From the NCBI RefSeq assembly GCF_026213295.1, contig NC_079427.1, positions 383,208-447,207 on the forward strand: a DNA stretch of 64,000 bases. The letters run 5' to 3'. This document shows, piece by piece, positions 1 to 9,990 of this stretch (positions are counted from its first letter, which is position 1; each line of letters begins with the position of its first letter). A program made the translations under genes and the position numbers. This DNA comes from Gadus chalcogrammus (lineage: Eukaryota > Chordata > Actinopteri > Gadiformes > Gadidae). Below the pieces are notes generated by a model. It saw nothing but the letters and a program-made list of their open reading frames with translations. It did not search any database and was not told the origin of the DNA.

Positions 1-120
1 TCACTAAGGGTTAGGGTTAGTGTTAGCCCTTACTCTAATGCTTGAGGGGAGGGGGCTCATAGCTCATGGCTGTGTTTCCTCTGACCAGTACACATTAGTG
101 TGCAGCGGAGCCTCACACAC

Positions 121-255
121 CTTGTATTTGCTGTAGACCGTGGCCCTCTTCACGTGGTCCGTGGGGTAGAGCTCGGTCTCCCTGCGAGCTAGCCTCAGCA
201 GCATGGCCCTCTTCAGGTCCATCCCCAGCTTGGAGTTCAGGTCTTCCTTTGAGGT
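121..255 (-). CDS. mrpl28: mrpl28 third coding exon
   Basis: It has 45 codons, from [17 protein letters not shown] to ATVYSKYK. The acceptor is catcag and the donor GTGTGT. Reading through the donor gives a short false tail that ends at 64; the conserved C-terminus would be in an exon off the window. Confidence 0.92.
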
Positions 256-1878
256 CTGATGAGGTTCATGCACAGTATCAAATACTCAAATACTACATCC
301 TACAGAAATGCTACAAATCAAATACTCAGACTTGCGTCACAGGAATTGGCATTTCGTTCGCTAGTGTATTGGATATTACAGCATCAGATCTTACATATAC
401 AGGATTATTCGTTTGTCTGTTTCGCATGAATTTGTTGACGTTGAAAACAATTGCATTCACATACTGTACTTCTGGGATCGCATACTTGATAAATGTTCTG
501 TAACTAAAGTAGACAGTTCTGTTAATCTATTCTCTCTCAATTCTTTCTTGCCTTACTTTCCATATTCAGTTAGACACAATCAAGCAGGTACTGCTAGTGA
601 GAGCAGCAGTGGACCCATCACCTCGAGGGTTAGGGTTAGTGCTAGGTGCAAGTAACTAGTTGGGGTTAGGGTTACTAACCCTTACTGCTCGTAACAACAG
701 CAGTTGACCCATCGTATCAACGGGCTCCTCCGGGAGAGCCGCATTGTTTCCAGTTTCCCGCAACAGGGAGAGTTGTTCCGATACCGATACCAGCATCGGA
801 AATTATTTGGTAGAACACTGCCTCAAATCCAGTATCGGCGTGTATGCAAGTCTATGCGCCGATCAGATACCATCACGGGACTATAGCTCCTTGACTACAC
901 AGGCAAAGAACATCACAAACATGTGCGGTGTAATGCTGCTAGGTTAACGGTGGGAGCTGGAAAGTCGGAATGGGAAACGAGTCATTTTCGACCTACGTGT
1001 CCTCAATCTACCAAGTGGCAAAAACATGAATGCTCATGCTTGACTACAAGAATTCAAATGTATTATTATAATTATAGATTATAAATGTAAATGTGTAAAT
1101 GTCCACATGTAAAAATACATTGTCGACAGTAGGTGAACCGACTTTAGCTTACTGTCATCTTAAGAGAACCCTAAGAAAGAATAATAAGAAGACTTGTTGG
1201 TAGTTACGATGCCAGATGCTGTCGGAACACCATCGGACCATCTCTAACCACAGCGCTTCGTGTGAGAGCAGAGCGCTTACCGTGAGAATGTACAGATCAA
1301 AGCCGTAGGCGGCGTCGATGAGGTCCAGGGTGCGCGGGGTGACGGTGATGGTGAACTTGTGGTCCAGTATCTCGCTGTAGAGCTCCCTCTTCAGCAGCTG
1401 CGGTTTCCACAGCTTCTTCACACGGTTGGACATCTTGGGAAGGACAAAGGAGGAGTGTCAAAAGGATGTGAAAATGAGTTGCTGCTATTCATGAAAATAA
1501 TTTACCTGAAGGTTGGATTCCCTAACCCTTAAAAATAAACGCTGACGTTTACTGATTCAAATGACTTGAATTAAGTAATTAGTAGCCCCTCACTTTGTCA
1601 TTGTTGGCGTATCTGAAGCCTGAGATCCAGCCCTCGCCCCCCCACAGGCCGTCCTGGGACTGCGGGGGGTAGTAGATGGGGATGGGGACGTCCTGGACCC
1701 GTTCTTTGAGCCCAGTGGTGGGGTTTGCTCTGTACTGGACCCCCAGGGGCCTCCAGTGGACCGGAGTGGGCTCCCGGGGCTCGAGGGCCCGGAGGTAATG
1801 CTGGGGCAGGCGGGCGTGGATGCCCTGCTTCAGCTTCATGGCGTCCCACAGCTTGGGAGCATACTTGTGGAGCGGCAT
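121..1878 (-). CDS. mrpl28: mrpl28, mitochondrial ribosomal protein L28 (partial, 3' end off window)
   Basis: The product is bL28m, a protein of the mitochondrial large ribosomal subunit. It is assembled here from three exons: 1594-1878, 1281-1433 and 121-255, giving 191 codons of a protein that is about 256 aa in human. The start MPLHKY and the blocks [64 protein letters not shown] and [17 protein letters not shown] match my memory of vertebrate MRPL28 without gaps. All junctions are GT-AG and fall between codons: NNDK/MSNR, YIL-T/TSKED, KYK/GTGTGT donor. The C-terminal exon or exons lie left of base 1. The start is the conserved ATG at 1876-1878, with an acceptor-like cgcag a few bases upstream, so a non-coding first exon is likely. 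The family and frame are seen directly; function comes from the family. Confidence 0.95.
1281..1433 (-). CDS. mrpl28: mrpl28 second coding exon
   Basis: It has 51 codons, from [13 protein letters not shown] to FDLYILT, with acceptor cccaag and donor GTAAGC. The ATG at its start is internal and not the protein start, because the previous exon joins in phase. Confidence 0.94.
1594..1878 (-). CDS. mrpl28: mrpl28 first coding exon
   Basis: This exon encodes residues 1-95, from [16 protein letters not shown] to YANNDK, followed by donor GTGAGG. It contains the conserved [12 protein letters not shown] and [11 protein letters not shown] blocks. Acceptor-like sequence ends four bases before the ATG. 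Confidence 0.94.
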
Positions 1879-2070
1879 GGTTCTGCGTCAGGCCCAAGAC
1901 CCTGACCCCAACTGCTCAGGACTACCTGCTGAGAAGGGTCACAGTAAAGCTAGGGTTAAGGTTACCCTAACCCTAACCCATGCGTGTGGAGAGGCATGGC
2001 TCTGCGTCAGGCCTAACACCCTAACCGCCCAGGACTACCTGTTGAGAAGGGTCGCAGTAAAGTTAAAACC
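1865..2070 (-). repeat. duplicated mrpl28 acceptor/start-codon segment joined by CCCTAA hexamers
   Basis: About 85 bp that covers the real acceptor, ATG and first codons (about 1868-1955) is repeated about 118 bp away (about 1986-2070), with scattered substitutions. The outer copy keeps an acceptor-like cgcag and an ATG followed by P-L-H. Between the copies is ctaaccctaaccc, a telomere-type run. It lies in intron 1. Confidence 0.8.
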
Positions 2071-2597
2071 AACGTTAGGCCAAGACGTGCCATCGTTTTC
2101 CTTTATGCGTTCACTGTCATGATGTGCTCAATGCTGCTCAACTAAAACATACTCCAATGCAACCGACATTCTCATGAACGTATAATAAACATCAGAAGAA
2201 AACTTGAAAAGGGTTTCATTCAGGGAAACATTCTATAGTCAGTGTCTTTGTTTAAGAGGTGAAAGACTTACACCAAAATACATAACAATTTATATGGATA
2301 TAATCAATATGATTGCACAACTTAACCATGGAAAACTGCTCGCAAACAATAAGGAAAACACTAATGATAATACATAATGAATTTATGCTGCAATTGAACA
2401 GTTTGGTGTTCTTGCTGTCAAGCAGTAGCGAATAATCCGTAGGTTAAAGAAAATTAAACATTTCATGTGGCTCTACGATTACTTTAAAGCGACGGACAAA
2501 GCATACCACCGAGAAAGCACAATGATCACCATTCATGTCATAGACTAAAAATATTCCAAATCATTATAGATTTCATAACATAACAGTTTTTGCATGA
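2071..2597. other. mrpl28 intron 1, no gene seen
   Basis: AT-rich unique sequence with no conserved open frame and no clear repeat. Confidence 0.5.
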
Positions 2598-2800
2598 TTA
2601 CCTTACAACCAAGGACACACAGCCACCCGCACACATGGAACACTTCCGTATTTATCAAACCCGCCCACCGAAGCAAGCTATGCGATGATTGGCTGAGCTG
2701 AAATTCTTGCTGATGATTGGCCGCTCAAGCGGTCGTCTTTAGTGTTTCCGGGCCAAGTCGAGGTCGCGCATGGGCGTTGGCAAGTATAGGTGTGTGAACA
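2598..2800 (-). promoter_or_regulatory. mrpl28: probable mrpl28 promoter and non-coding first exon
   Basis: On the plus strand there are two gatgattggc blocks (about 2685 and 2713), which are inverted CCAAT boxes. There is an ETS/GABP-type CGGAAGTG on the minus strand at 2642-2649, and an NRF1-like gcgcatgggc near 2767. Such sites are typical of nuclear genes for mitochondrial proteins. A donor-like AAG/GTAATC lies near 2604 on the minus strand. The transcription start is not visible, so the exact extent is an inference. Confidence 0.5.
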
Positions 2801-3065
2801 TTGAAAGTTTACGATCCCATCGCTTTTCAATATTTAACCCACTATTGTTTAAATTTCAGTTTCCTTACACCTCATTCACCCTGACTTACATTGTCCCCAT
2901 GTAATCCGCTTCAGGCAGATTGGGCAGGGAATCTGGCCCAATATGGCAACACTATTAGCGTTGCCGCTGTGGGATGATGTCGACCTATTTCCACTTCCAC
3001 TATGTGTGTTAAGCGTTAAACTCCCACCAATAATAAAGGTAAACATAAGAGAGAAATCGTATTGG

Positions 3066-3069
3066 AAAA
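3066..3069 (-). terminator. Pol III terminator of tRNA-Sec
   Basis: A TTTT run on the minus strand lies 11 bases after the tRNA 3' end, in the normal place for Pol III termination. Confidence 0.8.
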
Positions 3070-3079
3070 GGCGACACAC

Positions 3080-3166
3080 CGCCCGAAAGGTGGAATTGAA
3101 CCACTCTGCCGCTAAGCAGCTACAGGTTTGAAGCCTGCACCCCGGACCACCGAGGGTCATCCGGGC
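3080..3166 (-). tRNA. tRNA-Sec: selenocysteine tRNA, tRNA-Sec(TCA)
   Basis: This 87-nt gene is nearly identical to the vertebrate tRNA-Sec as I remember it. It has the G1-starting acceptor GCCCGGATG, a long D stem, anticodon TCA at 3131-3129 within loop CTTCAAA, a long variable arm, and the T arm ending GGTTCAATTCCACC before the 3' strand TTCGGGCG. The variable-arm stem differs from the human one in bases, but the changes keep pairing (CTGCT with GGCAG). The tRNA reads UGA with EFSEC and SECISBP2 in selenoprotein synthesis. Intact arms plus an intact external promoter argue for a working gene and not a SINE or pseudogene. Confidence 0.97.
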
Positions 3167-3190
3167 ATTATTAGCTGACGTCTGGCTACT

Positions 3191-3198
3191 ATTTATAC
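3191..3198 (-). promoter_or_regulatory. TATA box of tRNA-Sec
   Basis: TATAAAT on the minus strand at about -25 to -32 from the tRNA 5' end. tRNA-Sec is unusual among tRNAs in using an upstream TATA element. Confidence 0.85.
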
Positions 3199-3213
3199 CT
3201 CATCTGTGGTATT

Positions 3214-3232
3214 GATGTCCCTCTTATGGTGC
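3214..3232 (-). promoter_or_regulatory. proximal sequence element (PSE) of tRNA-Sec
   Basis: The minus-strand 19-mer starts GCACCATAA and ends GGACATC, at about -48 to -66. Position and core (CACCATAA) fit the vertebrate snRNA-type PSE bound by SNAPc. Confidence 0.75.
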
Positions 3233-3382
3233 TAACTGTTTCTCGGTCTGTTTTACACACCTTGGCTATAATGAATGTAAATCGTAAGATCCCCATAGAA
3301 AACATTGACGGTGAGCATCTGTTATAGATGTTTCGATGACTTCATAACACAAGTGCGAGAAATAGCAAGGATACTCGGGAAT

Positions 3383-3390
3383 ATGCAAAT
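3383..3390 (+). promoter_or_regulatory. octamer of the tRNA-Sec distal element
   Basis: A perfect ATGCAAAT octamer lies about 217 bp upstream of the tRNA start, where type 3 Pol III genes keep their OCT1/ZNF143 enhancer. A weak ZNF143-like TTCCCGAGTATCC on the minus strand sits next to it. Confidence 0.65.
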
Positions 3391-3854
3391 TAGCTTGATG
3401 TCTATTGGCCAGCTGAGAACAAAAAGAGGCGTCAGATACCTGAGTCATAGGTAGTCCTTTGACTTGCCTCATATAAATATTAACATATTTTTTTATCGTC
3501 ATTTTTGTGATGTCATTTTTATCTTTCAGAGATGTCCCAAATCTGAATCATAATTGTACAATTATGTGGGGATTATTTGACAGTCATGCATTTGCTTTTG
3601 CCATGATGTTAAAAAAATTGTGAAATAATTGTTGGCAATCAAATTTAGTATTGATTATTTTTGCTTAATGCTGGTATACAGAATATATGTTATAGTATTA
3701 AAGTAGAGTAGCATAGTAGCACACATTAAAAGAGAATGAGAGACAATTCATTTTATTTCATTGAATATATAAATGCAAACAAATAGAATCTCTAAACTAT
3801 ACATAAAATAAGCCTACTTTATTAAAGCCCAAAAACATCCTAGCCCCATCATGA

Positions 3855-3965
3855 CCCTAAGCCTGCACCAGTGAATCCCCCAGTGGTGTAATAGGACAGG
3901 CAGTGGGCCCTCAGGCAGAGGTTGTTGGTTTGAGTCCTGTCTGGGGGCATCTAAAGCCTTACCCT
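3855..3965 (+). mobile_element. tRNA-derived SINE fragment
   Basis: It contains a tRNA-like stretch with a box-B-like ggtttgagtcctg. There is no intact cloverleaf, so it is a SINE or tRNA-like relic. The surrounding 3400-3985 shows no gene. Confidence 0.4.
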
Positions 3966-3987
3966 GAGGCTCAGGGATGAGAAACAT

Positions 3988-4362
3988 TCTCTGCTATAGC
4001 AAACCTACGACCCTATTCTTCAGTTAATATGTTAAGGGTTAGGATTAGGGTTAGCTAACCCTAACCTTTTCTGCTATAGCATACCTACGACCCTATTCTT
4101 CAGTTAATATGCTTAATGCTAGGATTAGGGTTAGCTAACCCTAACCTTCTCTGCTATAGCATACCTACGACCCTATTCTTCAGTTAATATGCTTAATGCT
4201 AGGATTAGGGTTAGCTAACCCTAACCTTCTCTGCTATAGCATACCTACGACCCTATTCTTCAGTTAATATGATAAGGGTTAGGATTAGGGTTAGCTAACC
4301 CTAACTTTCTCTGCTATAGCATACCTACGACACTATTCTCCAGTTAATACGTTTAATGCTAT
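3988..4362. repeat. 80-bp tandem repeat with TTAGGG palindromes
   Basis: About 4.7 copies of an 80-bp unit. The marker ctgctatagc recurs at 3991, 4071, 4151, 4231 and 4311. Four units contain the perfect 20-bp palindrome TTAGGGTTAGCTAACCCTAA. Confidence 0.9.
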
Positions 4363-4424
4363 GTGTAATCACTGTTCCACTAGAGAGTCGTTCTCGATGA
4401 GCTCCTCCTCCAGTGGGGGCGCTG

Positions 4425-4627
4425 TCACAGTTCTTCTCTTGGCGAGCAGCACATCTTCTCCTGACATGCCGCCCCACAGGCCAGCCCACAGGCCCTGCTA
4501 GGGGGCCCCGGGGGAGCACTGCTGGGGCTCCTGTCGGCAGGGGCCGGGCCCAGGGCCGGAGGGGGGGGGAACTCTGGCTGGATGGTGCAGCAGCTGATCC
4601 CGAAGCCCTGAAACACCTTGGTGACGG
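4425..4627 (-). CDS. slc30a1-like: ZnT1-like last exon (TIQPEF and Cys tail)
   Basis: The frame VTKVFQGFGISCCTIQPEF ends in a Cys-rich tail and TGA at 4425. The acceptor is tagcag at 4628-4630. The phase does not match exon 4 (see the findings). In the phase exon 4 demands, the frame stops within about 130 bases. Confidence 0.7.
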
Positions 4628-7600
4628 CTGCTATCAGATCACCACACCTGGAAGAACACTGAGTTTATATATAGCTGAAAGAACACTGCGTTTATATATA
4701 CCTGGAAGAACACTGAGTTTATATATACCTGGAAGAACACTGAATTTATATATACCTGGTAGAACACTGAGTTTATATATACCTGGAAGAACACTGAGTT
4801 TATATATACCTGGTAGAACACTGAGTTTATATATACCTGGTAGAACACTGAGTTTATATATACCTGGAAGAACACTGAGTTTATATATACCTGGAAGAAC
4901 ACTGAGTTTATATATACCTGGAAGAATACTGAGTTTATATATACCTGGAAGAACACTGAGTTTATATATACCTGGTAGAACACTGAGTTCATATATACCT
5001 GGTAGAACACTGAGTTTATATCTACCTGGTAGAACACTGAGTTTATATATACCTGGAAGAACACTGAGTTTATATATACCTGAAAGAACACTGAGTAATA
5101 TATATACCTGGTGGAACACTGAGTTTATATATAGCTGTAAGAACACTGAGTTTATATATACCTGGAAGAACACTGAGTTTATATATACCTGGAAGAACAC
5201 TGAGTTTATATATACCTGGTAGAACACTGAGTTTATATATACCTGGTAGAACACTGAGTTTATATATACCTGGTAGAACACTGAGTTTATATATACCTGG
5301 AAGAACACTGAGTTTATATATACCTGGTAGAACACTGAGTTTATATATACCTGGAAGAACACTGAGTTCATATATACCTGGTAGAACACTGAGTTTATAT
5401 CTACCTGGTAGAACACTGAGTTTATATATACCTGGAAGAACACTGAGTTTATATATACCTGAAAGAACACTGAGTAATATATATACCTGGTGGAACACTG
5501 AGTTTATATATAGCTGTAAGAACACTGAGTTTATATATACCTGATAGAACACTGAGTTTATATATACCTGGTAGAACACTGAGTTTATACATACCTGGTG
5601 GAACACTGAGTTTATATATACCTGGTAGAACACTGAGTTTATATATACCTGGTAGAACACTGAGTTTATATATACCTGGTAGAACACTGAGTTTATATAT
5701 AGCTGAAAGAACACTGAGTTTATATATACCTGGTAGAACACTGAGTTTATATATACCTGAAAGAACACTGAGTTTATATATGGCTGGTAGAACACTGAGT
5801 TTATATATAGCTGGTAGAACACTGAGTTTATGTATACCTGAAAGAACCCTGAGTTTATATATGGCTGAAAGAACACTGAGTTTATATATACCTGGTGGAA
5901 CACAGTTTATATCTGAAAGAACACTGAGTTTATATATACCTGGAAGAACACTGAGTTTATATATACCTGGTAGAACGTGTCATTTATATATACTGTAGCT
6001 GGTAGAACACTGAGTTTATATGTACCTGGTAGAACATGTCGTTTATATGAACCTGGTAGAACATGTAGTTTATATATACCTGGTAGAACATGTTGTTTAT
6101 ATGAACCTGGTAGAACATGTAGTTTATATGAACCTGGAAGAACAATGAGTTTATATATACCTGGTAGAACATGTAGTTTATATGAACCTGGTAGAACACA
6201 GAGTTTATATATACCTTGTAGAACATGTCGTTTATATGAACCTGGTAGAACATGTAGTTTATATATACCTGGTAGAACATGTCGTTTATATGAACCTGGT
6301 AGAACATGTAGTTTATATATACCTGGTAGAACATGTCGTTTATATGAACCTGGTAGAACATGTAGTTTATATAAAACTGGAAGAACACTGAGTTTATATA
6401 TACCTGGTAGAACATGTCGTTTATATGAACCTGGTAGAACATGTCCTTTATATGAACCTGGTAGAACATGTAGTTTATATATACCTGGTAGAATATGTCG
6501 TTTATATGAACCTGGTAGAACATGTAGTTTATATATACCTGGTAGAACATGTTGTTTATATGAACCTGGTAGAACATGTAGTTTATATGAACCTGGAAGA
6601 ACACTGAGTTTATATATACCTGGTAGAACATGTAGTTTACATGAACCTGGTAGAACACTGAGTTTATATATACCTGGTAGAAGATGTCGTTTATATGAAC
6701 CTGGTAGAACATGTAGTTTATATATACCTGGTAGAACATGTCGTTTATATGAACCTGGTAGAACATGTAGTTTATATGAACCTGGAAGAACACTGAGTTT
6801 ATATATACCTGGTAGAACATGTTGTTTATATGAACCTGGTAGAACATGTAGTTTATATATACCTGGTAGAACATGTCGTTTATATGAACCTGGTAGAACA
6901 TGTAGTTTATATATACCTGGTAGAACATGTAGTTTATATGAACCTGGTAGAACATGTAGTTTATATATACCTGGTAGAACATGTCGTTTATATGAACCTG
7001 GTAAAACATGTAGTTTATATGAACCTGGTAGAACATGTAGTTTATATATACCTGCTAGAACATGTAGTTTATATATACCTGCTAGAACATGTCGTTTATA
7101 TGAACCTGGTAGAACATGTAGTTTATATATACCTGGTAGAACATGTTGTTTATATGAACCTGGTAAAACATGTAGTTTATATTAACCTGGAAGAACACTG
7201 AGTTTATATATACCTGGTAGAACATGTAGTTTATATGAACCTGGTAGAACACTGAGTTTATATATACCTGGTAGAACATGTCGTTTATATGAACCTGGTA
7301 GAACATGTAGTTTATATATACCTGGTAGAACATGTAGTTTATGTGAACCTGGTAGAACATGTAGTTTATATGAACCTGGTAGAACACTGAGTTTATATAT
7401 ACCTGGTAGAACATGTCGTTTATATGAACCTGGTAGAACATGTAGTTTATATATACCTGGTAGAACATGTAGTTTATGTGAACCTGGTAGAACATGTCAT
7501 TTATATATACCTGGTAGAACATGTCGTTTATATGAACCTGGTAGAACATGTCGTTTATATGAACCTGGTAGAACATGTAGTTTATATGAACCTGGTAGAA

Positions 7601-9451
7601 CATGTAGTTTATATATACCTGGTAGAACATGTAGTTTATATATACCTGGTAGTTCGGTGTCAATTTATTCTAATCAGGGACGCAGTGTGGCGGGCTCACC
7701 GGTGTTTCTGGAAGCCATCTTGGCACCGTACGTGCACGGACGCCACGCTTCGCGTTTCTGTCAGCTGCCAAACATGGAAGTCGTGCAGAGACTGGACTCC
7801 CGGGACACGGGAGATCTCCCCCTTGAGATCTGCCATGGACACGCTGGCCGGACTGGCCTGCAGCAGCAGCAGGCCGTATCGGTACACCTGGGGTAGGGTG
7901 GCCCGCGCTTCGGATTTACGACATTTATCGTATTTATTTTGACCAAACTATGAAAAGAGCGAGCGGCTTCTCTGACCTGCGGCCCGGCGCTGACCAGCAG
8001 CACGGCGATGGCCATCATGGAGAAGGCCACATCCAGATGGACCAGGGAGGTGCAGCTCAGAGACGCGGGAACGCACTGCGGGGCGGCCAGCATCAGAAGC
8101 AGCCCTTGGACCACTGCTAGGACCGCGGGGAACAGCGCCGGGAACGCCGCCGCCGCCGCCCGGAGACGGGCCAGCCCCCGGCGCCCATATCCCACCCCGT
8201 CAGGGTACCCGTCAGACCGGATGCTCGGGACTCGGACCTCAGAGGCTGCAGAATGACAAACAAACAGCAGCCATCAGGACCCGCCTCAAGCCGCCCGCTG
8301 TGAGGGGAACAGGACGTGATCGTCTGGGTTACGTCCCACACCGGATGGGGATCCTTTACCTGGTCCGGGGGGTCCTCTGGGGACCAGTGTCCCCGGGTCC
8401 TGACGGGGCTCCCTGGCCTCGGGCTCCAGGGCAGCGAGGGCGTCAGGGTTGGAGAAGACGAGCGCGTCGGCCCAGTAGGAGGCGGCTCGGCCGGCCTCGG
8501 CCCCGCCACGCCCTGGCTCTCCTCCTCCTGTCTCCGCTGCTCCAGGGGTCAGAGCAGAGGAGTGGAGACAAACAGGAAGAGGTATGTGATAGATCTCCCA
8601 GCTGCATCAACACCGCACTGCTCTCCCACTGAGGACGCTATCATCCTATCACGGGGCCGAGTTCCCACTGGTAGAAGCTGCTTTATGGAGGATGGGAGGT
8701 TACCCCGTCCGATGGCTCCATGGTCCGGTCCGCCCCCCGGCAGACGGGCCCAGGTCAAGCCCAGCACCAGGGCGTTGTGGAGGACACTGAGCACCCCCAC
8801 CACCGTGGACACCAGCGGGAAGCGCTTCTCCGTGGGCTCCATTATCTGAGGGAGCACCTCCAGGAAGTAGGTCCCGCATAGAGTGGCCAGGCAGAGCGCT
8901 GAGGAGAACACCTCCACACTCTGGGTCCTCATCGCTGGGTAGGACAGCCCGGAGCCGGGGGGGGGCGGGCCCAAGCCGGGGGGGGGTGGGCCCAAGCTGG
9001 GGGGGGGCAGGCCCAAGCCGCCCTCGGGACGTCGACCAGAATCAGCCTTCAGATCAGGGGTCGGAGGTCGGGGAGAGGAGGAAGGAGGCGGGGTTGGAGG
9101 TGAGGTAGGAGGTGACATAGAAGGTGAGGTAGGAGGTGAGGTAGGAGGTGACGTAGGAGTTGACGCAGGAGGTGATGTAGGAGGTGATGTAGGAGGTGAG
9201 GTAGGAGGAGATGTAGGGGGGGATGTAGGAGGGGATGTAGGAGCGGACTCCGTGGTGCAGTCGCCCACTCGGTGCCGGGCGTGGAGGAAGACGGACATGT
9301 GCATGAAGAGGTAGAGTGTGTGGAAGCCGTCCGTCATGGTGGTCAGAGACCTGCAGACGTTGCTGATGACGAGCTGAGCCAGCAGCAGCCCCAGGGTCTG
9401 CAGCCACAGCCAGCCCCGCAGCACATTCAGCCCGCCTGCGGACATAGCCAT
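4425..9451 (-). CDS. slc30a1-like: ZnT1 (SLC30A1)-like cation diffusion facilitator, possibly non-transporting or decaying
   Basis: Five exons: 8704-9451, 8360-8536, 7977-8245, 7700-7887 and 4425-4627. The first four join in phase (1,1,0) and give about 460 codons. ZnT1 hallmarks in order: TM1 (LWLQTLGLLLAQLVIS), TM2 (TMTDGFHTLYLF), TM3-TM4 around FLEVLPQIMEPTEKRFPLV (compare LEAIERFIEPHEMQQPLV in human ZnT1), TM5, TM6 (LDVAFSMMAIAVLL), the cytosolic domain VQSLHDFHVWQL, then TIQPEF and a Cys tail CGLACGAACQEKMCC like that of ZnT1. ZnT1 exports zinc at the plasma membrane. Oddities: the TM2 HxxxD is HxxxL, and the TM5 HxxxD aligns to alanines. A Thr/Ser/Pro repeat fills the TM2-TM3 loop. Exon 4 ends with two bases over, but exon 5 needs no more than one and offers two. 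The homology is clear; function is uncertain. Confidence 0.82.
4646..7657. repeat. 27-bp minisatellite, about 111 copies, fills ZnT1-like intron 4
   Basis: The unit is about ctggtagaacactgagttta plus tatatac. The left half (4646-5990) is made mostly of aacactgag units. The right half (about 5990-7657) alternates aacatgtag and aacatgtcg units with tatgaacc or tatatacc, a 54-bp dimer. A block with a 28-bp variant unit at about 5082-5150 recurs at 5461-5530, showing a duplication of 14 units (379 bp). Because 27 is a multiple of three, frames up to 402 codons stay open on both strands; none is a gene. Confidence 0.97.
7700..7887 (-). CDS. slc30a1-like: ZnT1-like exon 4 (cytosolic domain)
   Basis: It has 188 nt and reads VYRYGLLLLQASPASVS, then GVQSLHDFHVWQL and VHVRCQDGFQKH. 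This matches the ZnT1 C-terminal domain (ELHVWQL, HIKCED). Donor CACCG/GTGAGC leaves two bases. Confidence 0.85.
7977..8245 (-). CDS. slc30a1-like: ZnT1-like exon 3 (TM5-TM6)
   Basis: It has 269 nt and joins exon 2 in phase. It encodes a hydrophobic TM5 (FPALFPAVLAVVQGLLLMLA), a Cys-containing lumenal loop and TM6, ending SAGPQ before donor GTCAGA. TM5 lacks the HxxxD zinc site of the family. Confidence 0.8.
8360..8536 (-). CDS. slc30a1-like: ZnT1-like exon 2 (TM4-TM5 loop)
   Basis: It has 177 nt. The phase-correct frame reads AASYWADALVFSNPDALAAL and then a proline-rich tail. Acceptor ggagcag and donor GTAAAG. This loop is poorly conserved in the family, so the exon rests on phase and open frame. 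Confidence 0.65.
8704..9451 (-). CDS. slc30a1-like: ZnT1-like exon 1 (TM1-TM4)
   Basis: It starts MAMSAGGLNVLRGW, two bases after an acceptor-like ccttcag, so a 5' non-coding exon may exist. It encodes TM1-TM4 and ends ATCGGACGGG/GTAACC with one base over. Proline-rich and TSPP repeats lie between TM2 and TM3. Confidence 0.82.
9060..9245 (-). repeat. coding 12-bp repeat (TSPP)n in the ZnT1-like loop
   Basis: About 14 degenerate copies of a 12-bp unit encode Thr-Ser-Pro-Pro. It stays open in the exon 1 frame and lies where ZnT1 has a short loop. Confidence 0.8.
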
Positions 9452-9590
9452 GCCTGAAGGGGAGACACAGGGGACAGAGGGAGACAGAGGACTTTATTAT
9501 CACTTGAAAACAAGGTACAACTAAAGGGGAAGAAGCGTCCTGGATCAGGTTCATGGTGGATTCCTCCTACATACACTGGCCTATCACAAC

Positions 9591-9990
9591 ACCCCCTCCC
9601 CTCTGTCCCCCTCCCCTCTGTCCCCCTCCCCCCTGTCCCCCTCCCCTCTGTCCCCCTCCCCTCTGTCCCCCACCCCTCTGTCCCCCTCCCCTCTGTCCCC
9701 CACCCCTCTGTCCTCCTCCCCTCTGTCCCCCTCCCCTCTGTCCCCCTCCCCCCTGTCCTCCTCCCCCCTGTCCCCCTCCCCTCTGTCCCCCTCCCCTCTG
9801 TCCCCCCTCCCCTCTGTCCCCCTCCCCTCTGTCCCCCTCCCCTCTGTCCCCCTCCCCTGTCCCCCCTCCCCTCTGTCCCCCTCCCCCCTGTCCCCCTCCC
9901 CTCTGTCCCCCCTCCCCTCTGTCCCCCTCCCCTCTGTCCCCCTCCCCTCTGTCCCCCCTCCCCTCTGTCCCCCTCCCCTCTGTCCCCTCC
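9591..9990. repeat. 15-bp C-rich minisatellite
   Basis: About 26 copies of ctcccctctgtcccc with small variants. It lies just upstream of ZnT1-like exon 1. Confidence 0.95.

Noticed and set aside
4346..4440. Alternative minus frame ending EEELIENDSLVEQ just past the ZnT1-like stop
   Set aside because: It looks coding, but an in-frame stop lies close upstream and the Cys tail of ZnT1 is in the other frame; it could matter only if a one-base error is found.
5977..7185. 402-codon open frame (repeated RTCxLYEPG) and its 350-codon antisense partner
   Set aside because: Both are the 27-bp minisatellite read in phase; period divisible by three, no start context, no homologue, and inside an intron.
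4646..7657. CRISPR-like array
   Set aside because: Units are contiguous with no unique spacers, and the DNA is eukaryotic.
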